DNA from: Micromonospora cremea
Lineage (GTDB): Bacteria; Actinomycetota; Actinomycetes; Mycobacteriales; Micromonosporaceae
Assembly: GCF_900143515.1 (NCBI RefSeq)
Contig: NZ_FSQT01000002.1
Coordinates: 1,985,501 to 2,049,500 of the forward strand
DNA: 64,000 nt
Direction of reading: 5' to 3'
Below the pieces are notes generated by a model. That model saw only the letters and a list, made by a program, of their open reading frames with translations, did not search any database and was not told the origin of the DNA. This document shows positions 41,419-49,579 of this stretch, piece after piece (the first letter of the stretch is position 1; each line of letters starts with the position of its first letter). A program made the translations under genes and the position numbers.

Positions 41419-42396
41419 ATGAAGGTTGCTGAGCGCTTCGGTTCCGGTCACCGCATTCTCGTCACCGGCGGCGCCGGTTTCGTTCCGTCGCACCTGGTGG
41501 ACGCCCTGATCGCCCGGGGTTGCACGGTGGTGGCGCTGGACAACTTCGTCACCGGTTCCAAGGAGAACGTCGCCCACCTGCTGGACCGACCGACCTTCAC
41601 CCTGATCGAGGCGGACATCTCCGACGGTCTGCCGACGCACCACCCGGCGCTGGCCGAGCGGTTCGACGCGATCCTGCATATGGCCTCGCCGGCCAGCCCC
41701 ACCGACTTCGCCCAACTGCCGGTGGAGATCATGCGGGTCGGCTCGGTGGGCACCCTGCACCTGCTGGACCGCGCGGTAGCCGACGGCGCCCGGTTCCTGA
41801 TGGCCTCCACCTCCGAGGCGTACGGGGACCCGAAGGAGCACCCGCAGCGCGAGACCTACTGGGGCAACGTCAACCCGATCGGGGTGCGCAGCGTCTACGA
41901 CGAGGCGAAGCGCTTCTCCGAGGCGGCCACCATGGCGTACCACCGCTACCGCGGGCTCGACGCGGCGATCGTCCGGATCTTCAACACGTACGGCCCGCGG
42001 ATGCGCCCGGACGACGGCCGGGCCATCCCGACCTTCATCTCCCAGGCGCTGCGCGGCGAGCCGATCACCGTGCACGGCACCGGCAACCAGACCCGGTCCA
42101 TCTGTTTCGTCGAGGACCTGGTGCGCGGCATCCTGCTGCTGCTCGACTCGACCGAGACCGGCCCGATCAACTGCGGCACCGAGCACGAGCTCACCATGCG
42201 GCAACTGGCTGAGTTGATCGTGTCGCTCTCCGACAGCACCTCGGAAGTGACCTACATCACTCGAAGCTCGGATGACCCGGAGATGCGTCGCCCTGACCTG
42301 GCCCTCGCCCGCGAACTGCTCGGATATGAGCCGACCGTGGCGCCCGAAGACGGCCTGCGACGCACGATCGAGTACTTCCGGGCGCGGCTAGGGTAA
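41419..42396 (+). CDS. NAD-dependent epimerase/dehydratase, UDP-glucuronate decarboxylase-like
   Basis: 325 residues, extended SDR. Catalytic YxxxK is in SVYDEAKRFSEA and the Ser/Thr block is MASTSEAYGDP; RIFNTYGPRMRPDDGRAIPTFISQALRGEPITVHGTGNQTRSICFVEDLVRGI is typical of UDP-xylose synthase. The cofactor loop is GGAGFVPSHL, with Pro replacing the usual third Gly (GGAGFIGSHL). Converts a UDP-sugar (probably UDP-glucuronate to UDP-xylose), supplying glycan precursors. Precedes three LCP genes. The start is supported by TAGGCT 7 nt upstream. Confidence 0.82.
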   Translation: MKVAERFGSGHRILVTGGAGFVPSHLVDALIARGCTVVALDNFVTGSKENVAHLLDRPTFTLIEADISDGLPTHHPALAERFDAILHMASPASPTDFAQLPVEIMRVGSVGTLHLLDRAVADGARFLMASTSEAYGDPKEHPQRETYWGNVNPIGVRSVYDEAKRFSEAATMAYHRYRGLDAAIVRIFNTYGPRMRPDDGRAIPTFISQALRGEPITVHGTGNQTRSICFVEDLVRGILLLLDSTETGPINCGTEHELTMRQLAELIVSLSDSTSEVTYITRSSDDPEMRRPDLALARELLGYEPTVAPEDGLRRTIEYFRARLG

Positions 42397-42459
42397 CCGG
42401 CCGGAGATCCACGGCCCTTCGCTGAGTGTCGCCTGAGGGCGGTAGTGGCTCGCCCTACG

Positions 42460-42465
42460 TACCCT
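42460..42465 (+). promoter_or_regulatory. -10 box (TACCCT) of a leaderless promoter
   Basis: TACCCT lies 7 nt before ATG 42473 of the first LCP gene; no ribosome-binding site. Confidence 0.45.
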
Positions 42466-42472
42466 GAGTTAC

Positions 42473-43708
42473 ATGTCAGCGACCTCGTCTGCCGGCGTTC
42501 CGCACCCGTACCTGCACCGCAGCGCCGGGCGCGCCTCCGTGCCCGGCCCCGACCGGGGCGTCTCCGGACGTGCCCGTCCGACCGAGGCACGCTGGTACCC
42601 GTCGCCCGACGAGGAGCAGCCCGGGCCGGGCGGCCCGGAGGGGCCGCGCGGGCCCGGTGGGCCGGGCGGACCGGGCGGTGCCGGTGGGCCGGGCCGGCGC
42701 GGCCCACGGCCGCGCTGGGGTCGGATCGGCCTGGTGGCCGGGGTCGCGGTGCTGGTGCTGGCGCTGCTCGGCGGCATCGGCGCCTGGCTGTACGCGCGCA
42801 ACCTCGACGGCGACCTGGCCCGGACCGATCCGTTCTCGGAGATCACCGGTGGCCGGCCGGCCAAGACCGTCGACGGCGCGCTGAACATCCTGCTGGTCGG
42901 CAGCGACTCCCGGGACCCAGACGCGCCGGTCGACACGAAGAGCCAGTGGCGGGCCGACACGATCATCGTGATGCACATCCCGGCCGACCATCAGGAGGCG
43001 TACCTGGTCTCCATCCCTCGTGACCTCTACGTGCCGATCCCGCAGAGCGCCGGCGCGGACTGCGGCTCCGGCCAGCGCGCGAAGATCAATGCGGCGTTCG
43101 CGTTCGGCGGGCTGCCGCTCGCGGTCCGCACCGTGGAGTGCTTCACCGACGTCCGGATCGACCACGTGATGGCGATCGACTTCGCCGGCTTCAAGCAGGT
43201 CACCGACGCCCTCGGCGGGGTCGACCTGAAGGTGGAGCGGACCATCACCTCGATCCACAAGCCGTACCGGACGTTCACCAAGGGCACCAACCACATGGAC
43301 GGCACGGAGGCGCTGGACTGGATCCGCCAGCGCAAGCAGTTCCCGGACGGGGACTTCGCCCGGATGCGGCACCAGCAGGAGTTCCTCCGGGCGCTGCTCG
43401 ACAAGGCGGCGAGCACGGGCACGCTGGCGAACCCGAAGAAACTCAACGACTTCCTCCAGTCGGTGACCGCGGCCGCCACCGTCGACGAGGGTTTCTCGGT
43501 GACGGACATGGCGCTGCAGTTCCGCAACCTGCGCGGCCAGAACCTCACTTTCGTGACCAGCCCGAACGCGGGCAGCCAGACGATCAACGGCGAGTCGGTG
43601 GTGGTCTCCGACCGGGAGAAGGCGCTGGCGATGTACCGGGCCATGTCGGCGGACACCATGGCGGACTGGGTCAAGGCCAACCAGCCCAAGGGCACCGAGG
43701 GCGGCTGA
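42473..43708 (+). CDS. LytR-CpsA-Psr (LCP) family cell-wall glycopolymer transferase, copy 1
   Basis: 411 residues. A long Gly/Pro-rich cytoplasmic N-terminus (about 1-85), one TM (about 86-108), then the extracytoplasmic LCP domain: LLVGSDSRD, WRADTIIVMHIPADHQEAYLVSIPRDLYVPIP, KINAAFAFGG, DALGGVDLKV, EALDWIRQRKQFPDGDFARMRHQQEFLRALL. The conserved Asp/Arg residues that bind pyrophosphate lipid are present. LCP enzymes attach teichoic-acid-like or arabinogalactan-type polymers from lipid carriers to peptidoglycan. First of three LCP genes in a row. Confidence 0.92.
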   Translation: MSATSSAGVPHPYLHRSAGRASVPGPDRGVSGRARPTEARWYPSPDEEQPGPGGPEGPRGPGGPGGPGGAGGPGRRGPRPRWGRIGLVAGVAVLVLALLGGIGAWLYARNLDGDLARTDPFSEITGGRPAKTVDGALNILLVGSDSRDPDAPVDTKSQWRADTIIVMHIPADHQEAYLVSIPRDLYVPIPQSAGADCGSGQRAKINAAFAFGGLPLAVRTVECFTDVRIDHVMAIDFAGFKQVTDALGGVDLKVERTITSIHKPYRTFTKGTNHMDGTEALDWIRQRKQFPDGDFARMRHQQEFLRALLDKAASTGTLANPKKLNDFLQSVTAAATVDEGFSVTDMALQFRNLRGQNLTFVTSPNAGSQTINGESVVVSDREKALAMYRAMSADTMADWVKANQPKGTEGG

Positions 43709-43819
43709 CCCGGCCGGACGGCCGGCGATGGCGGCACGGCCCGTGGCGACCGGGCCGGCTGTCCGAGAGGTGGCGGTCCGTTCGGGTTGTCGGTTGTCGA
43801 CGATCGACCGATCCCAGCG

Positions 43820-43860
43820 AACTTGGCGTCCGGATTGACCCGGGATGAACTCGCCAAGTT
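43820..43860 (+). promoter_or_regulatory. 9-bp inverted repeat upstream of LCP copy 2
   Basis: AACTTGGCG (43820-43828) and CGCCAAGTT (43852-43860) are exact reverse complements 23 nt apart, in the 208-nt gap between the first and second LCP genes. It may be a terminator of the first or an operator of the second. Confidence 0.4.
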
Positions 43861-43916
43861 GAATCGATGTACGTACAGTGGTGCCGCCCCCCTCCTGATC
43901 ACGAGCTGGAGCACGT

Positions 43917-45170
43917 ATGCCGGTTCAGGCCAGCCGTCGCCCTTCGTCTGCCGGGTCCGCCGCCCCCAGCGGCCGGATCGCCTCGTCCATACCGATCCAG
44001 CCGAGCCTCATGGGCGGCGGACCGGGTGGTCGCCCGCCCGGCGACGGTGGCCGGGCCGGTGGCGGACCGGCGAAGAAGCGCCCGAAGCGCAAGGACCCGC
44101 TCTGGGCCCGCCTGACGGTGATCTTCGGTGCCGTGCTGATGCTGAGCAGCGGAGTGGGCATCGTCGGCAGCAAGGTGCTGATCGGCCAGGCGACCGGGGA
44201 CATCGCGCAGGGGAACCTGCTCGGTGACGCGAGCAAGTCCGACGCCGAGGGCGGGGCCAGCCTGGACGGCCCGATCGACATGCTGCTGCTCGGCGTGGAC
44301 GCGCGGGAGCGCTGGGCCGCCGACAACGTGCGCTCGGACAGCATCATCATCCTGCACATTCCAGCCTCGCACGACCAGGCGTACCTGATCTCCATCCCCC
44401 GGGACACCCAGGCAGAGATCCCCGCCTTCCCGAAGAGCGGTTACACCGGTGGCACCGCGAAGATCAACGCTGCGTTCGAGGCCGGCGCCCGCAACGGCGG
44501 CGGCTGGGAGGGTGGCGCCCAGCTGATGGCTCAGACGATCAAGCGACTCACCGGCGTCAGCTTCGACGGCGCGGCGATCATCAACTTCGGTGGCTTCAAG
44601 AACGTCATCGACACCCTCGGTACGGTGCGGATCTGTGTGAGTCACGAGGTCAAGTCGAAGCACATGTCGTTCGTCGACGGCAAGCCGATGTGGAACGCCG
44701 ACGCCAAGAAGACCGGCAAGCCGATGACCACGGTGGTGCACAAGAAGGGCTGCCGGGAGATGGAGGGCTGGGCGGCCCTGGACTACTCCCGGCAGCGCTA
44801 CGGGCTGCCCGGTGGCGACTACGACCGGCAGCAGAACCAGCAGCAGCTGATCAAGGCGATGGCTCGTAAGGCGACCGACGGCGGCATGCTGACCAACCCG
44901 GCGAAGCTCCAGCAGCTGACCAAGGCGGCCGGCAAGGCTCTTGTGCTGGACACCGGCGGAGTGGCGATCGAGGACTTCGTCTTCACCATGCGCGGGGTGA
45001 CCGCGAACGAGCTGACCATGCTCAAGACCAACAACGGCACCTTCAACGCCACCGGCAACGGCACCGAGGCCTTGAACGCAGAGACGATGGACATGTTCCG
45101 GGCGGTCAAGCAGGACAAGCTGGCCGAGTTCGTCTTCACCCACCCCGAGGTGATCTCCAACCGCAAGTGA
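43917..45170 (+). CDS. LytR-CpsA-Psr (LCP) family cell-wall glycopolymer transferase, copy 2
   Basis: 417 residues. Cytoplasmic Gly/Arg-rich N-terminus (about 1-62), TM about 63-85, LCP domain with MLLLGVDARERWAADNVRSDSIIILHIPASHDQAYLISIPRDTQAEIP, KINAAFEAG, NVIDTLGTVRICV and ALDYSRQRYGLPGGDYDRQQNQQQLIKAMA. A Cys pair (VRICVSHE, KKGCREM) probably forms a disulfide, as in copy 3. ATG 43917 has GGAG 5 nt upstream. Sits between two other LCP genes; paralogues may handle different polymers. Confidence 0.92.
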   Translation: MPVQASRRPSSAGSAAPSGRIASSIPIQPSLMGGGPGGRPPGDGGRAGGGPAKKRPKRKDPLWARLTVIFGAVLMLSSGVGIVGSKVLIGQATGDIAQGNLLGDASKSDAEGGASLDGPIDMLLLGVDARERWAADNVRSDSIIILHIPASHDQAYLISIPRDTQAEIPAFPKSGYTGGTAKINAAFEAGARNGGGWEGGAQLMAQTIKRLTGVSFDGAAIINFGGFKNVIDTLGTVRICVSHEVKSKHMSFVDGKPMWNADAKKTGKPMTTVVHKKGCREMEGWAALDYSRQRYGLPGGDYDRQQNQQQLIKAMARKATDGGMLTNPAKLQQLTKAAGKALVLDTGGVAIEDFVFTMRGVTANELTMLKTNNGTFNATGNGTEALNAETMDMFRAVKQDKLAEFVFTHPEVISNRK

Positions 45171-45423
45171 GGCGGCGGCCGGTCGACGTCGTCCCGCGCG
45201 GCCGCCCGAAGGTCCCGGAAAGCCGGCAGCCGTCCCGTCACTCCCCGTAGCCTGACCTGAGCGGGTTTCACGTATCGGCTGCGGGGAGGCGGTCACGTCC
45301 AGGTCGGGGCCGAACGCAGCGGACCGGGCTGACGAGGCCGGAGCCGCCCGTCCGCGCCGCGCCCGTGGTTCGCGGATCCTGCTCGGCATCGGCCTGGCCC
45401 TCGTCCTGCTGGCCGGGCTCGCC

Positions 45424-46341
45424 GTGGTCGGGCTCAAGACGCTCACCCACCGGTACGACCGCGCGGTGGCCAAGGAGATGCTGCTCGACGTCGACGCCCG
45501 CACCGACCGGACCGACGTGGACGGGCCGCTCAACTACCTGCTGGTCGGCTCCGACCGCCGCCCCGGCGACAGCGGGCCGGACCAACGCTCGGACACCATC
45601 CTCATCGTGCACGTGCCGGCCGGGCACCGGGAGGCGTACCTGGTCTCCATCCCGCGTGACCTGCTGGTCGCCATCCCGCCGACGAACGGCTTCGGCGGCG
45701 GCCAGGACAAGATCAATGCGGCGTACGAGCACGGCGGCGGCGGGCAGGCCGGCACGCGGTTGCTCTCCGCCACCCTGGCCCGACTCACCGGGATCCGGTT
45801 CGACGGCGCCGCGCTGATCGACTTCTCCGGCTTCCGGAAGGTGATCGACCTTCTCGGGGGGGTGCAGATGTGCGTGGACACCGAGGTCCGCTCGATCCAC
45901 ACCAACCGGGTCTTCCCCACCGGCTGTCAGGAGATGAACGGAGCGGAGGCGCTGGACTACGTGCGGCAGCGCTACGGCCTGCCCGGCGGGGACTACGACC
46001 GGCAGCACCACCAGCAGCAACTGCTCCGGGCGATGCTGGACCGCGCCAGCCAGGCGGACCTGCGCAGCAACCCGGTCAAGCTGGACCAGGTGCTCCGGGC
46101 GGTCGGCGGCTCGTTGACCGTCGACACCAACGGCGTACCGGTGGAGGACCTGCTCCTCGCGCTGCGCTCGCTGCCGGCTGACGGGATGCGGGGCGTCCAG
46201 GTGCCCTCTTCCCCGCAGACCATCGGCGAGGTCTCGTACGTGGTGCTCGACAACGGCGGCAACGGGCTCTTCGAGGCGGTACGCGGTACCAGGGTGCCGG
46301 CCTGGGCGCAGGCCAACCCACGGTGGGTGACCCGGTTGTGA
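45424..46341 (+). CDS. LytR-CpsA-Psr (LCP) family cell-wall glycopolymer transferase, copy 3 (start uncertain)
   Basis: 305 residues from GTG 45424. LCP domain is complete: LLVGSDRRPGDSGPDQRSDTILIVHVPAGHREAYLVSIPRDLLVAIPP, KINAAYEHG, VIDLLGGVQMCV, EALDYVRQRYGLPGGDYDRQHHQQQL. From this start there is no membrane anchor. The frame is open back to 45256 and 45361-45423 encodes a basic-then-hydrophobic TM helix (ARGSRILLGIGLALVLLAGLA), so the true protein surely starts earlier; yet this extension contains no ATG, GTG or TTG. A GGGGAGG at 45282-45288 precedes GTCACG, suggesting a rare start codon or a base change from GTG. Confidence 0.8.
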   Translation: MVGLKTLTHRYDRAVAKEMLLDVDARTDRTDVDGPLNYLLVGSDRRPGDSGPDQRSDTILIVHVPAGHREAYLVSIPRDLLVAIPPTNGFGGGQDKINAAYEHGGGGQAGTRLLSATLARLTGIRFDGAALIDFSGFRKVIDLLGGVQMCVDTEVRSIHTNRVFPTGCQEMNGAEALDYVRQRYGLPGGDYDRQHHQQQLLRAMLDRASQADLRSNPVKLDQVLRAVGGSLTVDTNGVPVEDLLLALRSLPADGMRGVQVPSSPQTIGEVSYVVLDNGGNGLFEAVRGTRVPAWAQANPRWVTRL

Positions 46342-46385
46342 TGGTGCCGACGGCCGGGTCGATGCCGATCCGGCCGATGAGGATC

Positions 46386-46391
46386 TAGTGT
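46386..46391 (+). promoter_or_regulatory. -10 box (TAGTGT) of a leaderless promoter
   Basis: TAGTGT lies 8 nt before GTG 46400 of the rhodanese gene and overlaps the alternative GTG 46388, so it favours the later start. Confidence 0.45.
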
Positions 46392-46399
46392 TGGTACCT

Positions 46400-46735
46400 G
46401 TGTTCGGACCCCAGGTTCCCACCGTGCCCGTGACCGAGATCGCCGACGACACCTACCTGCTGGATGTGCGGGAAGACGATGAGTGGGCGGCCGGCCACGC
46501 TCCCGGCGCCCACCACCTGCCGATGATGGAGCTGCCGAGGCGGCTGGCCGAAGTGCCGACCGACCGGGACGTGGCGGTCATCTGCCGCTCCGGCGGGCGC
46601 TCCGCCCAGGTCGTCGCCTACCTGGTGAACAACGGCTGGGAGCAGGTGCGCAACGCCGACGGCGGGATGCGCCAGTGGGCCGCCGTCGGCCGCCCGGTGG
46701 TCGACGCCAACGGGCAGCCCGGCCAGGTCATCTGA
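46400..46735 (+). CDS. Rhodanese-like domain protein
   Basis: 111 residues, a single rhodanese domain: LLDVREDDEWAAGHAPGAHHLPMMEL, the active-site loop CRSGGRS (catalytic Cys present) and GWEQVRNADGGMRQWAAVGRPVV. Single-domain rhodaneses transfer sulfane sulfur to thiophilic acceptors. GTG 46400 is chosen over GTG 46388 because of the TAGTGT hexamer. The glycerophosphodiesterase gene starts 11 nt after its stop, so the two may share a transcript. Confidence 0.88.
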   Translation: MFGPQVPTVPVTEIADDTYLLDVREDDEWAAGHAPGAHHLPMMELPRRLAEVPTDRDVAVICRSGGRSAQVVAYLVNNGWEQVRNADGGMRQWAAVGRPVVDANGQPGQVI

Positions 46736-46746
46736 AGGCGGCCGGG

Positions 46747-47535
46747 ATGGGCGGACCTCTGGTCTTCGCGCACCGCGGCGCCTCGTACGACCTTCCGGAA
46801 CACACCCTCGCCGCCTACCTGCGTGCCCTCGATGAGGGCGCCGACGGTCTGGAGTGCGACGTCCGGCTGACCCGGGACGGGCATCTGGTCTGCGTGCACG
46901 ACCGGCGACTGGACCGCACCAGCAACGGTCGCGGCCTGGTCAGCGCGCGGACGCTCGCCGAGCTGGAGATGCTGGACTTCGGCTCGTGGCATCCCGGCAG
47001 CGCCCCGAGCGGTGACGTACCGCCCGACGAGTCGCACACCCGGCTGCTGACCCTGGCCCGGCTGCTGGACGCGGTGCTGGCCGCCGGCCGCCCGGTCCGG
47101 TTGCTGGTGGAGACGAAGCACCCGTCCCGTTACGGCTCGAACGTGGAGCGGCGGCTGGTCAACCTGCTGCGCCGGTACGGGCTGGCCGACCCGGCGCCGG
47201 ACGACCCGGTCCAGGTCACCGTCATGTCATTCTCCCCGCTGGCGGTGCGACGGGTCCGCGAGCTGGCCCCGACGCTGCCCACGGTGCTGTTGCTGGAGGT
47301 GCTGCCGCGCTGGCTCTCCCTGGGCCGGCTGCCGTTCGGCGCCCGCATCGCCGGGCCGGGCATCGGCCTGGTCCGGGCTCGCCCGCAACTGCTGCCCGCG
47401 CTGCGTGCGGCCGGCAACGAGGTGTACGTCTGGACGGTCAACGACCCGGCGGACCTGGAGCTGGTCCTGGCCGCCGGGGTGGACGGGATCATCACCGATC
47501 GGCCCGCGCACGCCCTGGCCCGGCTAGATCGCTGA
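46747..47535 (+). CDS. Glycerophosphodiester phosphodiesterase
   Basis: 262 residues, GDPD TIM-barrel: FAHRGASYDLPEHTLAAYLRALDEGADGLECDVRLTRDGHLVCVHDRRLDRTSNGRG, with catalytic His pair and metal-binding Glu/Asp (ECD, HD) all present; ETKHP, and VYVWTVNDPADLELVLAAGVDGIITDRP at the end. Hydrolyses glycerophosphodiesters from lipids or teichoic-acid-like polymers. No signal peptide, so cytoplasmic. ATG 46747 has GAAGG 8 nt upstream. Confidence 0.93.
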   Translation: MGGPLVFAHRGASYDLPEHTLAAYLRALDEGADGLECDVRLTRDGHLVCVHDRRLDRTSNGRGLVSARTLAELEMLDFGSWHPGSAPSGDVPPDESHTRLLTLARLLDAVLAAGRPVRLLVETKHPSRYGSNVERRLVNLLRRYGLADPAPDDPVQVTVMSFSPLAVRRVRELAPTLPTVLLLEVLPRWLSLGRLPFGARIAGPGIGLVRARPQLLPALRAAGNEVYVWTVNDPADLELVLAAGVDGIITDRPAHALARLDR

Positions 47536-47591
47536 CCGGCACCGACCGGGCAGGGGTGCCGAAATCCGGGTCGGCGGGGCAGACTCGGCAC

Positions 47592-49046
47592 ATGCCGGAG
47601 CGTATCGACTTCCCCGCTCTCATCGCCGGCCACACCGTCGTGATCGAGATGATCAACTCTGGCGACGCCGGCCTGCCGGTCCTCACCCAGCTGCTACGGG
47701 TGGCCCAGCCGGCGCTCGGCGCGGCCGGCATGGCGTTCGCCGAGTTCGGCCCGACCGGTGGCCGGGTGATCGCCGCGACGGGGGCGGCGGAGTGGATCCT
47801 CGGCCGCCCGCTGGGGGCCGACGACCCGGACACTGTCTGCCTGCTCTCCGGCGCCCGGGTCCGCCAGGCCCGGGTCGCCCACCTCAGCGGCAAGCTCGCC
47901 GACGAGCTGGCCGGCTGCGGCCTGCGACGGATGGCGGTCTCCCGGGCCGAGATCGGCGGTCACATCGTCGGCAGCCTGCACGCGCTCTACCGGAGCGACG
48001 AGGAGCCGAGCGCCGAGCAGCAGGGGGTGGTCGCCTACCTCGCCTCCTGCATAGCGCACATGTACGGCGACCAGACCGGGTTGCCCGTGCACGGCGACGG
48101 GCCGGTGGTGGCGGCACTCGCCGACGGGCTGGCCGTGGTCGACCGGGACGGGCACGTCCGACTCTGGAACCCGGCCGCCGCCCAGGTCACCGGCCGGACG
48201 GCCGAGCAGGCTCTGAGCCGTCCGCTGCCGTTTCCACTGCCGCCGTCCGGCCAGGTCCGCGACCACCGTCTGCCGGACGGGCGCTGGCTGCGGATCACCT
48301 CCGGCGAGCTGCCCGGCCCGGGCACGCTGCGGGTGGTCACCTTCCGCGACATCACCGACCAGCAGCGCCGGGACCACGACCGCGAGCTGTTCGTCGCGGT
48401 GACCAGCCATGAGCTGCGCACCCCGGTCACCGTGATCAAGGGGTACGCGGACACCCTCACCGACCACTGGGATTCGTTGATCGAGTCCGACCGGAGGCAG
48501 GCCGCCCGGGTGATCGGGCAGCGCGCCAACGAGCTGGCCCGGCTGGTCGACCGACTGCTCTCCTCGGCCGCCGAGGCGGGGCCGGGGGACGACCCGCCCA
48601 CCCCGTTCGACCTCGGCGAGGCGCTGCGCGCCGCGGTCGTCGACCTGCCGGCGGAGCTGCGCCGCCGACTGGTGCTCCGCCTCCCGGCCGACCTGCCCAA
48701 GGCCCTCGGCCACCGGCCCAGCCTGGTCACCGTGCTGACCGAGCTGACGACCAACGCCGGCAAGTACTCGGCCCCGAACGCGCCGATCGAGATCACCGCC
48801 GCGGTCGATGGTCAGCTGGTCGCGTTCCGGGTCAGCGACCGGGGCATCGGCATCCGCCCGGAGCACGTGGAGCGGGCGTTCGATCGGTTCTGGCAGGGCG
48901 AGTCCGGCGACCGGCGCGGCTACCCGGGAGCGGGGCTCGGACTCTATCTCGTCCGCCGGATCGTTGAACAGCAGAATGGATGGGTATCCCTACGTCCGAG
49001 GGCCGGCGGCGGTACGGTCGCAGAGGTGCGGCTGCCGCGCGGTTGA
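47592..49046 (+). CDS. PAS-containing sensor histidine kinase
   Basis: 484 residues, no TM helix, so cytoplasmic. N-terminal GAF-like domain (about 10-150), PAS domain (about 165-255: VVAALADGLAVVDRDGHVRLWNPAAAQVTGRTAEQALSRPLP), HisKA with H in VTSHELRTPVTVIKGYADTL, HATPase with N box (ELTTNAGKYS), DRGIGI and GLGLYLV. No response regulator is adjacent, so it is an orphan kinase; the next gene is a separate HATPase protein. ATG 47592 is preferred because of CAGACT 6 nt upstream; GTG 47556 is an alternative. Confidence 0.9.
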   Translation: MPERIDFPALIAGHTVVIEMINSGDAGLPVLTQLLRVAQPALGAAGMAFAEFGPTGGRVIAATGAAEWILGRPLGADDPDTVCLLSGARVRQARVAHLSGKLADELAGCGLRRMAVSRAEIGGHIVGSLHALYRSDEEPSAEQQGVVAYLASCIAHMYGDQTGLPVHGDGPVVAALADGLAVVDRDGHVRLWNPAAAQVTGRTAEQALSRPLPFPLPPSGQVRDHRLPDGRWLRITSGELPGPGTLRVVTFRDITDQQRRDHDRELFVAVTSHELRTPVTVIKGYADTLTDHWDSLIESDRRQAARVIGQRANELARLVDRLLSSAAEAGPGDDPPTPFDLGEALRAAVVDLPAELRRRLVLRLPADLPKALGHRPSLVTVLTELTTNAGKYSAPNAPIEITAAVDGQLVAFRVSDRGIGIRPEHVERAFDRFWQGESGDRRGYPGAGLGLYLVRRIVEQQNGWVSLRPRAGGGTVAEVRLPRG

Positions 49047-49074
49047 CCGGCGGTGGCGTGACGTGGAGGCGACG

Positions 49075-49518
49075 GTGGCAGCGAAGGAACGGGCATGGTG
49101 CGTGGTGGTCCCCCACCATCCCACCGGGGCACGGCTGGCCCGGCACCGGCTCGCCGACGACCTGGCGGACGTCGTACCCCCGACGCTCCTCGCGGACCTG
49201 ATCGCGGTGCTCGCCGAGCTGGTGGGCAACGCGGTGCGGCACGCCCGACCGCTGCCCGGCGGGGTGGTCCGGGTGGCCTGGCGGTTGCGGCCCTCCGCCG
49301 ACGGTCCGCGGATCCAGCTGCGGGTGACCGATGGCGGCGCGGGCACCGGGCCACGGATCCGGACGGCCAACCCCGACGCGGCGGATGGCCGAGGGCTGCA
49401 CATCGTGGCCGGCCTGGCCACCCGGTGGGGCGTCGAGCGGGACGGTCTGGGCCAGCGCGTCTGGGCGGAGTTCGAACCGGCCCCGGCACCCCGGCCCGAC
49501 CTGGTGCCGGCGGGCTGA
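49075..49518 (+). CDS. RsbW-like HATPase domain protein
   Basis: 147 residues from GTG 49075 (GGAGG 5 nt upstream). HATPase_c_2 fold: LAELVGNAVRHARPLPGG (N box), LRVTDGGAGTGP (G1), GRGLHIVAGLATRWG (G2). No histidine kinase H-box. Members are anti-sigma or serine kinases of the RsbW type and ATP-binding regulators in Streptomyces. It starts 28 nt after the orphan PAS kinase stop, so co-expression with that kinase is likely. No cognate anti-anti-sigma gene is nearby. Confidence 0.8.
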   Translation: MAAKERAWCVVVPHHPTGARLARHRLADDLADVVPPTLLADLIAVLAELVGNAVRHARPLPGGVVRVAWRLRPSADGPRIQLRVTDGGAGTGPRIRTANPDAADGRGLHIVAGLATRWGVERDGLGQRVWAEFEPAPAPRPDLVPAG

Positions 49519-49565
49519 GCGACGTCTCGGGGCGGGTCCCGCCCACGACGAGCCGGTCGGGCCTC

Positions 49566-49571
49566 TAGGCT
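49566..49571 (+). promoter_or_regulatory. -10 box (TAGGCT) of a leaderless promoter
   Basis: TAGGCT lies 8 nt before GTG 49580 of the DUF5926 gene. Confidence 0.5.
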
Positions 49572-49579
49572 GTGACGCC

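Noticed and set aside
42247..42260. GTGA-N6-TCAC CRP-like motif
   Set aside because: Lies deep inside the epimerase gene; no promoter context.
45265..45280. Second parS-like site (GTTTCACG half)
   Set aside because: Only the left half matches; the right half (TATCGGC) is unlike parS.
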